64,000 nt of DNA from positions 177,471 to 241,470 of the forward strand of contig PUQB01000249.1 of NCBI GenBank assembly GCA_003024785.1, given 5' to 3'. The DNA comes from Selaginella tamariscina (lineage: Eukaryota > Streptophyta > Lycopodiopsida > Selaginellales > Selaginellaceae). The notes beneath the pieces were generated by a model, which did no database searches, was not told the DNA's origin, and saw only the letters and a program-made list of their open reading frames with translations. The translations under genes and the position numbers were made by a program. The first letter of the stretch is position 1. The number at the start of each line of letters is the position of its first letter. Shown in pieces: positions 22,571-34,217 of this stretch.

Positions 22571-25265
22571 ATGTCCCCAGCTGGCCCCATCGTGATGCCC
22601 GTCGTTCCTACGGATTCGTCAATCCCTGTTCGTCTGTATGTAAAGGCAACGACTACTGTGTCCCTTAAAAACCACGCACACGGAGTCTGGCTGGAAGCAA
22701 TGAAGGGCCAGAGCGATGTCAAGACTCTGGGTCTGGGGTCTCTCTTTCAGCATTGATAAGGAGCTCAGCACGGGACAGTTCAAGCAAGTTCCACTGCACG
22801 AGAAAGGAAGCGGTCTGGAGTTCGAAGACATAACATACACAGTCGTGAGAAGCAGAAGAAGGAAGAGGGGGGATGGATGGCCAAGCATGTCGACCTTCTT
22901 CAGCATATAACTGGTACGCACCCCGTGGACACGTAACCGCGGTAATGGGACCGAGTGGCGCTGGGAAATCCACTTTCCTCGATGCACTGGCCGGGAGGAT
23001 AGCCAGTGAGAGTCTCCAGGGAACGGTTACGCTAGACGGCAAGCGTGTTAATCCCTCTGTATCAAGCGTGTCTCAGCGTATGTCATGCAGGATGACCAGC
23101 TGTTTCCCATGCTTACAGTGTGGGAGACCCTGAGATTCGCTGCAGATATGCGCCTTCCTTTTATGCCCAAGGAACTCAAAGACCAGCGTGTTGAAGAGCT
23201 CATTTCCCAGCTTGGCCTCACGGTAAGACCACACACACACACATACACACACACGGACCTGTGTATTTTGGTAGAGTGCAAGGAACACCTTCATTGGGGA
23301 CGAAGCACACCGTGGTGTATCAGGAGGGGAGAGACGAAGGGTGTCAATCGGAGTGGACATAGTACACGGTCCAAACCTACTCTTCCTGGACGAGCCGACC
23401 TCTGGCCTCGACTCAACCAGCGCCTACAGTGTCATTGACAAGGTAAATGACATTGCAAAGGCCGGTAGCAGTGTCATCCTCACCATACACCAGCCCTCGT
23501 ATCGTATCCAGAGCCTCCTCAACCACCTCATCATCCTTGCAAGGTACACATCTCTAATTAAAGAGAGAGTGTTATGCCTATCTTTGCATTTCCAGGGGAA
23601 GTTGATATACCAAGGTACACCGCAAGGGCTGAACGGACACATAGACGGACTGGGAAGGCAGCTTCCGAAAGGAGAGAATCCGATAGAGTTTCTCCTGGAC
23701 ATAATACAAGAATTTGATCAGGCGACAACCGGTGTCGACCCGTTAGTGGAGTACCACTGACGGGCATCCGTCCCGAAGTCCTCAACAATGGACTCACACC
23801 AAAGGTACACCTAGCAAGCAGTGGAATGACACCCACAACAAGGTTCATGGAAGCCAATGAAGAGCCCCTTCAGCATAAGCACCAGCTTCTGTGCCACCCC
23901 GGTATCCACAAGGATCCGGAGGCAATGGACGTGCCCATGACCCCTACACAACAGTTCCATGAAGTGTACGACGAGGACGACTTCGACCATTCCCTTAAGA
24001 AATGTACATGTCTTCCGCCTTCATGGCCAGTCCGTGGGTCGGAGTCGGTAGCGCAGCCTCTTTCTACAAGGGAATCCTTGACGTGTTCCCTCCCATAAGA
24101 ACTCCGGTAAGACCGTCACAGACACCAGTGTACTACCCATCGATGGACACTTCCGGTTTTGTGAGAACTCCGCAGGCTGCTCCCAGGTACACAACGCTGC
24201 AGTTCCGAGGCCGAGAATCTCAGAGATCCGCACAGAGGCACCAACCCCGCAGCTGAAGCTAGTAAGAGAGGAAGACTTTGAGACAGCGACAAACAATAGC
24301 TGCCAGTTTCGAGTTCGTTGGGAACAAGTTCGAGAACTCATGGGTGACCGAGGTTACCATCCTCATTGGACGTAACTTTCGGATAATCAGACGGACCCCG
24401 AGCTCTTCCTGTCCAGGCAGATAATACTCACAGTGATGGGCATCATGATGGCTACCATGTTCCTCAACCCGGGGGACACCATCCAGGGTGTAACCAAGAT
24501 CATGTCCTTCTTCATCTTCACAGTCTGCCTCTTCTTCTTCTCCTCGAATGATGCCGTGCCAACCTTCATCATGGAGAGGTTCATATTCATACGTGAGACT
24601 GCACACAATGCGTATCGCTGCTCGTCTTATGTCATAGCCGGACTCATAACGTATCTGCCCTTCTTTGCATTCCAGGCACTAACTTACACACTCATAACCT
24701 GGTGGGCTCTGGACCTCAAAGGAGGGGGTCAAGGCTTCCTATATGCATGGTTGGTACTCTACGCTTCTCATTTCCACAAACTCACTGGTCGTGTTCGTGA
24801 GTGCCTTAGTACCAAACTATGTGCCGGTTACTCGGCGGTTATCGCATTTACGGCTATCTTCTTTCTAACTTGTGATACTTTGTGAAGAGCACATCTATTC
24901 CGCACTACTGGATATGGCTTCACTATATGTCGGTTATCAAGTATCCATACGAAGGCTTACTACATAACCAGTTTGAGAACAAAGCTTGCTATGGTAGCAT
25001 CGGTAAGGTTTGTTACTTGGATAACTACAACATTGTCAAGGATTTGGCAATAAACAGTCCGAAGAGCAAGTGGGCATCCTTGGGGGTATTGTTGACATGG
25101 GCTATTTTCTACAGGTCACTGTTCTACTTGGTCCTGAGGTTCGCCTCTAAGACCAGAGGAAATGATTTAAGTATTCTTTTATGTGAAACCACTGAAGAAC
25201 ATGAATCTAATGAATATTGTCTAAATACCATCCTAATTAATGAACAATGCTATATTAATACTTAA
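22571..25265 (+). CDS. STR-type half-size ABCG transporter
   Basis: ABCG half transporters of the STR/STR2 clade sit in the periarbuscular membrane and are needed for arbuscular mycorrhiza, probably exporting lipid to the fungus. Visible: [11 protein letters not shown]; Walker A GPSGAGKS (22948-22971); [25 protein letters not shown]; signature [13 protein letters not shown] (about 23311-23350); Walker [51 protein letters not shown], a marker of the STR group; a variable linker; [88 protein letters not shown]; ending [28 protein letters not shown]. Two short introns fit: 23222-23273, and one ending just before GKLIYQG at about 23594. Several one-base frame changes interrupt it (N-terminus, linker about 23760-24330, TM region about 24760-24880). 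The start is uncertain (22571 or 22700). The annotation as STR-like rests on motif similarity, not a tree. Confidence 0.82.
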
Positions 25266-25308
25266 AAGTGTAAACAGTGCAAACGTACCCACATAGACAC
25301 GGTTCTCT

Positions 25309-26286
25309 TTATTCGTCGGCAGGGGTGAACTTCAGTGACACACTGTTCACACAGTGACGCTCATCTGTTGGTGTTCTAAAGCCTTCCCCTTTAAAGACTG
25401 TCCCAAGTGTCCTCCACAGGCAGCACACAGGTTATCTCAATTCTACGACCATCGGGATCTGCCTGTACATCAGTCCAGCAAGTTCGCTTTTATGTGTGAT
25501 TGATATTGAGGCATATGTAGTTAAATACATAAATACATATTAAATGTGCATGAGATAAGATTTGTACAAGTGCACATGCAACATCGGTATGCATGCACAC
25601 ATACATAAATAATAACGTATATGTTAACATAGTAGATGTGTATGAGATAACAATTATATATGCTAGTACACGAAGAATAAATTGGAGTGTACAATGTGTA
25701 TATACGTATCCAGATGTGTACAGTAACATGCATATACACGACTTCAGTATGCATGAAACGGAGCTATAAAGACTGTATAATAGCATATATGTTTACAAGT
25801 GTATAGTAGACGATACATAATGCATACAACATGCTTATGATGTATTAAAAGCTTTAATATGTTTATATATGTATCTAGATGTGACGAGTACACACACAAC
25901 ATATGCACATATAGTTTGTAAAATAACATGAAGGTACACACGGAAAATGTTTATACATGTATATAAGTACACCGTAGATGTAACATTTCTAGGACTGTCA
26001 TACGCACACAACACACGTTACAGAGCAAAATATGGAGGGTACACTCAGATAATATGTTTAGACATGTATCTGATGTGTACAGATATTATTAAATAATTAT
26101 GTACTTACATTTTGATTGATGGCTCCAGGTAAGCCTTCATAAAAGGCAGGCCAGCCACACCCGGAATCAAATTTAGTATCAGCCTTGTAGAGTGGTGTAC
26201 CGCATCCAGCACATTCATAAATACCGTCATCAAAATGCTTGTTGTAAACTCCTGTCCCAGCATCCTAGAAAACAGTGTGTGTGTGT

Positions 26287-26318
<32 letters not shown>

Positions 26319-26446
26319 GGAGAGAGAGAGAGACACGATATTAACAATTTTACTCACTCAGTGCCCTTGCGGCGAAGAACTCTAAACTGCTCGGGAGAGA
26401 GAATTGCACGCCATTCCTCCTCCGTCTTCTTCTTCCCATCCGCCAT
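25309..26446 (-). CDS. MSRB: Peptide methionine-R-sulfoxide reductase B
   Basis: Reduces methionine-R-sulfoxide in oxidised proteins. Exons on the minus strand: 26358-26446 (MADGKKKTEEEWRAILSPEQFRVLRRKGTE), 26109-26264 (AGTGVYNKHFDDGIYECAGCGTPLYKADTKFDSGCGWPAFYEGLPGAINQN) and 25309-25462 (ADPDGRRIEITC...CGGHLG...FKGEGFRTPTDERHCVNSVSLKFTPADE). Zinc CxxC pairs (ECAGC and the second CGG cluster) and the catalytic Cys in RHCVNS are present. The 3' exon contains two frame changes (near 25412 and 25398), and the first junction is off by one base with the simplest splice sites. The long second intron (about 650 bp) is AT- and microsatellite-rich. The lack of a transit peptide suggests a cytosolic form. 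Confidence 0.85.
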
Positions 26447-26598
26447 AGCTGCTCTTCCAAGTCAACCCTAAACAGGGAGTCTGTAAGAATATACTTTCTA
26501 GACGTTTAAAGAATATACCTACGTTTGAAAATTTAACTCAAAGGTTGTCCCGACCTATTTTCCATGTATCCCGTATGCATCATATACTCTCTATGTTT

Positions 26599-26701
<103 letters not shown>

Positions 26702-26847
26702 AGCAATAAACCCAACGTGCACTTGCTTTATATTAAAGCTCGTTTCACACGAGGTCTTTAAACAATGAGCATTGACTAAATATAATGTAGTGTACAGGGA
26801 TGGCAAGGAATATATACATATACAACCAAAGAGAAACATGATGGTAC

Positions 26848-27866
26848 TTATACAGCTGTTTTGTGTGCGATCTTAATTAGATTTCTAACAGAGTCTACTG
26901 CCGAGAAGAACGGGGCGTGATCGGAATCGATTTCCACGACTCCATTGGGCGGTGTCCTCCTTATTAGCAAATCTTGATCTTCCACTTGTATTACATTGTC
27001 GAACTTTGTCTTTACAAAGTACCGAGGAACACTTCCATAGTTTCTCCTTGTGAAGTTCACTGTCGGATCGAACGACGGTACCGGCTTCAGCAATGCCTTT
27101 GCCAAGACCACATCCTGTACCACTAAGTCAGTTTAAAGAAACTAAATAAATGCATATATACTTACTTGAGGAGGAGAAAGATTATAGAGCAGGTTTTGAA
27201 CTCTATTCAAATCAAAATTAGCTTGAGAAGTCTCTACCATATTGAGCTGTTGCCTTGCTAAAAGCTGCAAAAGTTTAATAACTTGTTTATATTATATATA
27301 AAACTATAATATATATATATTAAAACTATATATATATATATATACTTGAGCATCCACTGTAAGTGCATCTGGCCCAGGTGGTAACATTAACCCTGCTACA
27401 TATATGCCAACAGAGATTCTGGGTGCAAACTTTTCCATTGCATAAGTTACACTTGCTCCTCCCAAGCTGTGTCCTACCAACACAACCTGCATATCTTTAT
27501 ATTAATTAAAATCTTCATTTTGAAACATTCAATATAATTAAGTATAAACATTGATTAATTGAGTATTTACCTTCTCATTGTCTGCCAAATTTTGCAAGAG
27601 TTGAATCAAAGGGGTAGAATACCCCTCCAATGTAGTAACACTTTGCACTTCTGCAGTGTTAACTCCCGCACTCAGTAAGTCAATTGCATCGACTTTATAC
27701 CCGCTCTTCTGTAGCCTTTCAGTGACTTTGTACCAACACACCAGGCACCATGGCCGGCCCCGTGAACAAGAACGAAATGAAAACTCGCATTTTCAGCAGC
27801 CACAGAGCGAATTATCAACAAGAACATAATAGTGATTAACATTCTACTATATGACCACTCTCTCAT
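26848..27866 (-). CDS. Methylesterase-like alpha/beta hydrolase with signal peptide
   Basis: Belongs to the plant MES/hydroxynitrile lyase group of alpha/beta hydrolases, which split methyl esters of hormones such as methyl salicylate or methyl jasmonate. Exons on the minus strand: 27571-27866, 27346-27486, 27166-27264 and 26848-27114. The N-terminus (MREWSYSRMLITIMFLLIIRSVAAEN) looks like a signal peptide. FVLVHGAGHGAWCWYKV is the oxyanion-loop motif, GHSLGG holds the nucleophile Ser, and EIDSDHAPFFS holds the catalytic His. A two-base insertion (a GT repeat) near 27735, just after GAWC, shifts the frame; the remaining exons read cleanly. The substrate cannot be told from sequence. Confidence 0.85.
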
Positions 27867-27887
27867 ATCCCCTAGTATCCCATACAC

Positions 27888-28775
27888 AATCTATTTATCC
27901 ATCTATTGTTGTTGTGAAGCTCCAGTGTTTAAGGGAAGAAGAAGAGCTGTCCAATGGCTGTCTTGGAGATTGTGTATAAATGCAAGAAATGTATGATATA
28001 TATATATATATATATATAGACAATTGTTTGATGGGAAGCTTCTGAAAACATATTAATAACGTGATGTAGCACCTCTTAATACAGAGATATATAATAATAT
28101 TAAGTTAAATAGTTTAGTTTAAATGTGGCATGGCATTTGCCGGCAACTATACGTATGCCTCCAATGCAGGCATTTATGCCATGGGACATGAAATACGTAG
28201 CCGTATAAAGTAAGTTTTTAGGGCTCCTCAATTTAATACTTTTCAAATTTTTAAATCGCCCGCGAATCTTGATATGTGACTGTTTTTGTAAACTTAAACC
28301 TAAAAATCCTCTCATATTTGTTATATTTATATCCTTGGAGTTTTAAATTTCTAAGCTTTACCATTTTAATTTTATTCTCGATATGATTCAAACTTTACTT
28401 TTTAATTCTGATATATATGTAAATATGACATATTTCAGAAGTATATATGTATATTTTATAATTGAAACTACATTTTAAATTAAACAAATGAACAAATTAG
28501 CATGGAAACCGTGGTCGCCAAGTGGGACCAAACTGTTTGCGATCAACCTAACAACTCCACGGTCCAATTTTGCCACAGCTAGTAGCATTGTTCCCTCCAA
28601 CTTTCCTAAAGTTATAGGTACCCGCACTCAGCACGTCCTTAATTATGTCCATTTAACCATCCCAAAAATTCCCTTCCTCTCTCTCTCCCCTATAAATCCC
28701 CACCTTCCACCTTCCCCATTCCCATTGTTCTCTCTCGTTTCCCATTCTGTATATTATTCTCACGCCTTTGTCACC
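27888..28775. promoter_or_regulatory. Promoter region of the metallothionein-like gene
   Basis: Mostly AT-rich. Close to the gene, a TATA box (TATAAAT at 28691-28697) follows a CT-rich patch (28677-28690); about 80 bp separate it from the start codon at 28776, with a pyrimidine-rich leader. This is a typical strong plant core promoter. A (TA)n tract lies at about 27997-28018. ORFs in 28488-28835 that span this region are not supported. Confidence 0.6.
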
Positions 28776-29261
28776 ATGTCTTCCTCCTGCGATGTTTGCA
28801 ACCGTTGCGGATGTGGCTGCACAACTTGCGAGTAAGTCTCTTCTGTTTCTCCCCTTGTAAACCGATTCTATAAAAATGTATACTATGTAGATTTCCTCCC
28901 AGAACCAGCTTGCCTGCATTTTCATTCTCCTACATATCCTGACATATTTATTAGAGGCATGAATGCATGTTATGGTATTCAAATACAATAGATTACACAT
29001 ACACACACTAACGTAACTTATGTTTTCAAACTCAAACAGCTGCAAGAAACGCAGATTCACGGACGACATAGCGACCACGCATGCAACAGTGAATGCACAA
29101 AGGTAGAAGCCGTATGTGTATGTGCATACACATATGCATACTTACATACCTCTCTTATTCTTGCAAGTCTGATGGAAGCCATGCTTATGGAGGCACCTGA
29201 GAATCTGGTCTTTGGTGTTTACAACCGCGTGGTGGCTCTCACACCGAACAGTCCAGAGTAA
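28776..29261 (+). CDS. Small Cys-rich, metallothionein-like protein
   Basis: Three exons fit: about 28776-28830 (ending before GTAAGTC), about 29040-29101 and about 29168-29261. The product of about 70 residues starts MSSSCDVCNRCGCGCTTCDCKKRRFTDD and ends EAPENLVFGVYNRVVALTPNSPE. Seven Cys are packed in 20 residues as CxxC, CxC and CxxCxC, like one metal-binding cluster of plant metallothioneins. The usual second C-terminal Cys cluster is absent and is replaced by a Cys-free tail. If the third exon is not used, a 39-residue product ends at a TAG at 29104. A strong TATA box and CT-rich leader suggest high expression. Not an exact match to any metallothionein type I know. Confidence 0.6.
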
Positions 29262-29640
29262 TAATAAAATCTTCTACATGGAGTAGTTATGAGAGTTAGA
29301 TTGTCATAGGAATTTCCATGACAATAATAATACATTTTAGTGCTACTGTACATACACATTCCATTATTAATGCAATGAAATCTTCCTACAAGAGATTTCC
29401 TGTAAATGTGCAGTTCTTTTAATAAAAAAAACACACGATCTTTGAATAAAGGAAATGGTTGTAAAAGTGTGTGTGCGTGTGCGTGTGTGTGTGAGAGAGA
29501 GAAGAGAATCATGAAAGTACATTAAGCACACGCATATTCATCTTTTTATACATCAAGTGCATCGTATGGAGCTGCATTTTTGATTAATCAAAAAGATAAG
29601 CATCAAAAAGTATGAGTATCTCAATGATGAGTGATTTGAA
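29262..29640. other. 3' flank, no gene seen
   Basis: AT-rich downstream sequence with a GT/GA microsatellite near 29465-29503. No coding signal. Confidence 0.6.
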
Positions 29641-30330
29641 TGAAAGAATAGCATCACACAAAACATTATTTACATATACCCGAGCTTTTAAGCAACCGTC
29701 CCGTGGATGTCACCCGCAATCCGGGTGCGCGCACCACACAAATATTCCTGAAGTATGGCTTGAGATTATTCAGTATTGGGTCCATTATTACAAATGACAA
29801 GCAGTTGATATCTTACCATATATTGTTCCTGAGACTACATGTTCCTTGTTGACTCGTGTCTAAAGTGGTGAGAGGCATGCAGGGAACAGAGAAAGTATAT
29901 AGAGATATGATGAATTGTAATCAGCAAACAGAATATTAGAAATCAACAGAAATAACAGAAGATCGAATTTTGTGTGCATTTCTGTACAATAAAGAGGTAA
30001 CACAAATGCCAATATGCATTTCTGTACAAATTTTTTTTTAAATAAAGGCTATAAAATATGCCAATAGCTGTAATCCACACCAATTGAAAAAGTATATAAA
30101 GCTCTCGCACTGACTTACCGGCATGGGCCGTCTTCAGTCGACATGGAAAGTGTTAGGGTATCCGACGAAGAACAACCGTACGGATTCGAACAGCCATTGG
30201 ATCGGTACGCGCAGCAGGAAATGTACGAGCTCCCTTGCCGAGAAACTGTCTGGATTTAACGACTGTGAAACCTCGGACGCCGTTGTCACTGCAATCCACA
30301 GTAGATGCGCACTGCATCCCATTTTCGCTA
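29640..30330. repeat. Duplicated flank of peroxidase block A (second copy at about 34560-35125)
   Basis: From TACCCGAGCTTTTAAGCAAC at about 29679 onward this stretch is nearly the same as the one beginning at about 34563, down to the GCAAACAGAATATTAG and TACAATAAAGAG words. The 30125-30330 part has an open minus-strand frame (MQCASTVDCSDNGVRGFTVVKSRQF...) shared in part with 34980-35125; I do not recognise it. It marks the left boundary of the duplicated peroxidase unit. Confidence 0.7.
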
Positions 30331-30392
30331 ATGGTTAACCTAACCCTAAACCTGTTCAATTTTTGTCAATAAACTAAACATAAACCAGCGGT

Positions 30393-30892
30393 TTAACTAA
30401 TCTCAGTACCCTGGCCATTATCAAAACTGTTCTTTTTAACTGCGTTCCATTTGGGCATATCTACCGGAGAGAAGACAGATAGTTTGTGTTTATTCGCAGG
30501 TCGGATTGCCCGAACCGCTGTTGTTGTACAGCCTGCCGACGAACACTGTGCAGCGCGCTCTGCCGATGGAGTGCGCACCGGACAGGCTTACCATGTCCTG
30601 CGCGGTGAGACCCACGTTCTGGAATGCGGCTATGAGCTGTGCATCTGTTGAAGCCGGAGAAGGGATGTTGGTGTTTGCTAAGGTGATGTTTGCCGTCCGA
30701 CTGTCACGTCTTCCCAGCTGCACTGTCCACGACGGCCCTCCACTCTTATTTAGTTTTATTGTTTACTTAAACACACTTATAGTGAATGTAAACAGCTAAA
30801 CTCACAGTTCCATAACGACAACTAAAACCAACACACACACGTCAAAACTATTTTACCAAAGTTACGCTCACACACAAAAACAAGGTGCTCTT

Positions 30893-30934
<42 letters not shown>

Positions 30935-31023
30935 TGTGTGTAAGGTTCTAAGCGACATTTAATCCAACACACACAATTTCATACTTACCTGTGTAAAAAC
31001 CACGAAAACAAGGTGCAATTTGT

Positions 31024-31067
<44 letters not shown>

Positions 31068-31171
31068 GTTTACGTAAGGTTCTTAACGACATTTAAAAAC
31101 CACACACACACACATTTCATACTTACCTGTGTAAAAACTAGTTAGAAACACGAAAACAAGGTGCAATTTGT

Positions 31172-31208
<37 letters not shown>

Positions 31209-31338
31209 CGTTTACGTAAGGTTCTAGACGACATTTAAAAACCAACACACACACACATTTCATACTTACCTCTGTAAAAACTAGTTAGAAACACGAAAAC
31301 AAGGTGTGTGTGTGAGAGAGAGCGAGAGACGTTTACGT

Positions 31339-31389
<51 letters not shown>

Positions 31390-31398
31390 CGTTTACGT

Positions 31399-31437
<39 letters not shown>

Positions 31438-31581
31438 TGTTATACGTAGGGTCTGGGTTCTGAACGACATTAAAAAACCACACACGCGCACACAAACACA
31501 CACATTTCATACTTCACCTAAACCTCCATGCGTAAAACCAATTTTGCGCTAGTTAGACACACAAGAACAAGGTGCAATTTA

Positions 31582-31616
<35 letters not shown>

Positions 31617-32320
31617 TGAGTTTGATAGGTGAAATAATATGTTGAAGACTGTACTCCATGAACGTTCTTTTACAAACAACACTCACTCACTCCTTCTTTT
31701 CTCTCTCACACACACTCATGCACGCATTTACAATCTCTCTGAGAGTACAGAGACTTGGTGAATGTTCTAAATGTTAAGGGCAGTAGAAGGGCACATAAGG
31801 GTGAAAGAGGCCTTAAAACTCACCGGAAGAACAGCAGCAATGGCAGAATATCCACACATGAGACAGTATTCTTACACACGTCTTCAACTTGGGACTTCAT
31901 TCGATCTATCACATCAAAACCTCTTAAGGAGCCATTGTTTGGGCCTGCAGTTTTCTCCCCTGTGAACGTTGGTCTGAGATGCATCATAACAATCAAGTTT
32001 AGTTAAACATAATCCCCTGTTATGCTTGTTTATGTCATATAGGATGGCCTTTCACTGTTTGAATGACTGTCAAGTGTTTACTGCACGCACACACACGCGC
32101 GCACGTGTGTATACATACTACTTACATTCACGAAGCAGTCCTGAAAATGCAGTCGAAGAAGAGAGGCAGCTATCGCACATCGGACTGCATAGCCTGTTGA
32201 AGCACGTTAGTGACAGTACTCTCTACTGTGGAACAAGACGTGTTGTAGAAATTTGGCACCAGCCAATCGTTGCAAAACATATCAAACAAAGCACAAGAAA
32301 CACAGCCATTGCACGTCCCT
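30393..32320 (-). pseudogene. Class III peroxidase, broken copy A
   Basis: Minus-strand relic of the intact gene at 40722-42322. Exon 1 remains at about 32140-32320, exon 2 at about 31795-31960 (matching the [21 protein letters not shown] region in shifted frames) and exon 3 at about 30393-30740 ([54 protein letters not shown]). Exon 3 lacks most of its 3' half. Several frame changes and base losses make it non-functional. Intron 2 is expanded by a minisatellite. Adjacent sequence is shared with copies B and C. Confidence 0.85.
30870..31620. repeat. Minisatellite in peroxidase intron 2 (copy A)
   Basis: A tandem array with imperfect units of about 100-150 bp. Each has ACAAGGTGCAATTTGTTG, then (GT)n(GA)n, GTTTACGTAAGGTTCTAAACG, (CA)n, CATACTTACCTGTGTAAAAAC and TAGTTAGAAACACG. 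On the peroxidase (minus) strand the unit contains ACAGGTAAGTATG, an acceptor directly joined to a donor, at 30983-30992, 31121-31130 and, as a variant, 31264-31273. Related arrays occur at 33790-33990, 36930-37760, 41390-41640 and 53480-53720. Confidence 0.85.
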
Positions 32321-32879
32321 GGTGTGGAATACACACACACACACATACATATGGAGTAAAGGAGTGTTTTACTCTTTTCTATGTACCAAATCATGATTCT
32401 GATGTCACACTAACTGGAATTCTACTCGTTACAGGTGGTCTACCAACATCGGAGGTCACCATGTATAAGTGTAACTGTGCAAAGTCACAATTCAGGTATA
32501 TATCACATATATACACACTCAGTGTGTGTACGTGTGTATCGTATGCTGTAGCAAACATGCTTTCAAGCGGTTGTAGTAAATGAACTTTTTTATTATTTCA
32601 TTCATGATATTTATAGCGAGTACTGGCTATATAATATGTAGATGTGTTTAGACATATTTATACATGTACATATGTGTTTGCTCTCTCTCTCTCATAACTT
32701 AAACTGATAAAACTTGTTGGCTCTTCAATTCATAAACCTACTCAGCTGTTTTTGTTTAGCTCCAAAAACTGGTTTAAATATATTTAATTTGATCTGCCGA
32801 TATGAGAATCTCAACTGTAATAGTTAGTTTGAATTATGTTTATGCATACAGACATATGTAAATACTCTCTTAGTCGATC

Positions 32880-33680
32880 GCCTTGTTTTATGACCCGCTC
32901 GTTTTCTCTTTCTATAGTGAAGAAAGACAGTGCATTGAAGGACTTCCAGCAACTGAGCAACGATTATCAGAAGTGCACCGTGCCACACAGGACCTCAAGC
33001 CGATCGAGCTCAAACACATACTCCAAGACCTATACACCCGAGCTCGCGCCTTCTCAAGCAAAACAAGTCACTTCCGAGCCGATGGTACAAAAGCCGGGTA
33101 TTTGTCAGGACAGCTCTCTACAGAAGCTAAGCGGAAAGAGTCTCGGTCTTAACCGTGGTTGAAGCGGACGACGGAAGTACGTGTGTAGTGCACGCAACGA
33201 CTACGACTGCACGCCCCGAGGGAGCGTATCAAGGTTGCGATCAGCTGGCCGTGCGTGCACCCCACGGTAAGCCCGGTTGTTCTGTACGTAGAGAGCCCGG
33301 CAAACGTGGACCGGGCCCTCAGGAGCTCCAATACCGGCTGTTCGTGTCACTGGCCATACAGTACTACACGGCTCACAATGTACGGACGGGCGATCTCTGA
33401 CGCGAATCTGGCTCTTGAAATCGATCCGCTTCATGCGAAGAGCTTGTTCAGGAAAGGCCGGGGTGTGATGGCGCATCTGGATGCACGAGTTAGTCTCAAA
33501 CTTGCGGCTAAAAACATCCTGGAAAACGCTGCGTGCAGTGACTTCGTCGGACCAATTGAGATCCGGTTTACTAACAACGTAGCCTTCGGTGCCACTTCTC
33601 ATTCTGGAATGCAGCTACGAGCTATGCATCTGTTGAAGCCGGAGAAGGGATGTTGGTGTTTGCCAACGGTCCGACTGTAG
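32880..33680 (+). pseudogene. TPR-protein gene fragment, copy 1
   Basis: Plus-strand pieces in several frames. One reads ERQCIEGLPATEQRLSEV...DLKPIELKHILQDLYTRARAFSSKTSHFRADGTKAG. Later pieces read AIQYYT and MYGRAISDANLALEIDPLHAKSLFRKGR, a tetratricopeptide-repeat signature (SDANLALEIDPLHAKSLFRKG). A homologous fragment lies inverted at 53934-54620. The frames are shuffled by indels. The parent gene is not in the window and I cannot name it beyond a TPR protein. Confidence 0.6.
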
Positions 33681-33730
33681 CGTCTTTCCAGCTGCACTGT
33701 CCACGACGGCCTTCTACTCTGTACACGAGT
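33590..33730 (-). pseudogene. Peroxidase exon 3 fragment
   Basis: On the minus strand, a short piece matches the start of the intact peroxidase exon 3 (WTVQLG..., [22 protein letters not shown] region). It is followed by a short minisatellite at 33790-33990 and a tiny exon 2 scrap near 34000-34025. It forms, with the TPR fragment and the P58IPK exon copy, a mosaic block inverted at 52.2-54.6 kb. Confidence 0.7.
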
Positions 33731-33902
33731 TTATTTAGTGTTTACTGTTTGTGTATGTAAACAGCTACCCTCTTACAGTTATACACACACGTCAAAACAA
33801 GGTGCTCTTTGTGTGCGTGTGAGGGTTTTAAACGACAATTGCAAACATGCATGTGCAAAAACTAGTTAGACACACGAGAACAAGGTGTAATTTCTTGTGT
33901 GG

Positions 33903-33933
<31 letters not shown>

Positions 33934-34217
33934 GTGTGGGTCTAAACGACATTTTAAACCAACACGCACACACACTTCATACTTCACCTGAACATCCCTT
34001 AAGGAGCCATTGTTCAGGCCTGCAGTCTTCAGGATCTAGATGGATGAGATTTCAATAAGATATGCACCAAACCGGAAACGTTCCGCCTGTTTCACGTCCT
34101 TACTTACACTAAGTCACTATAGTTGTTGTCTAGTGCTTTTCAAACCTATCAAAACCACCGTTTAGTAGCATGTACAACAAAAAATGTATATATATATATA
34201 AACAGATATATAACAGT

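Noticed and set aside
28653-29078. A 141-codon minus-strand ORF over the metallothionein-like gene
   Set aside because: It is antisense to a promoter, leader and exon that make sense on the plus strand and matches nothing.
30870-31620. Regularly spaced repeats that look like a CRISPR array
   Set aside because: The units are an intronic minisatellite of simple repeats in a plant gene cluster; repeats are degenerate and spacers are not unique.
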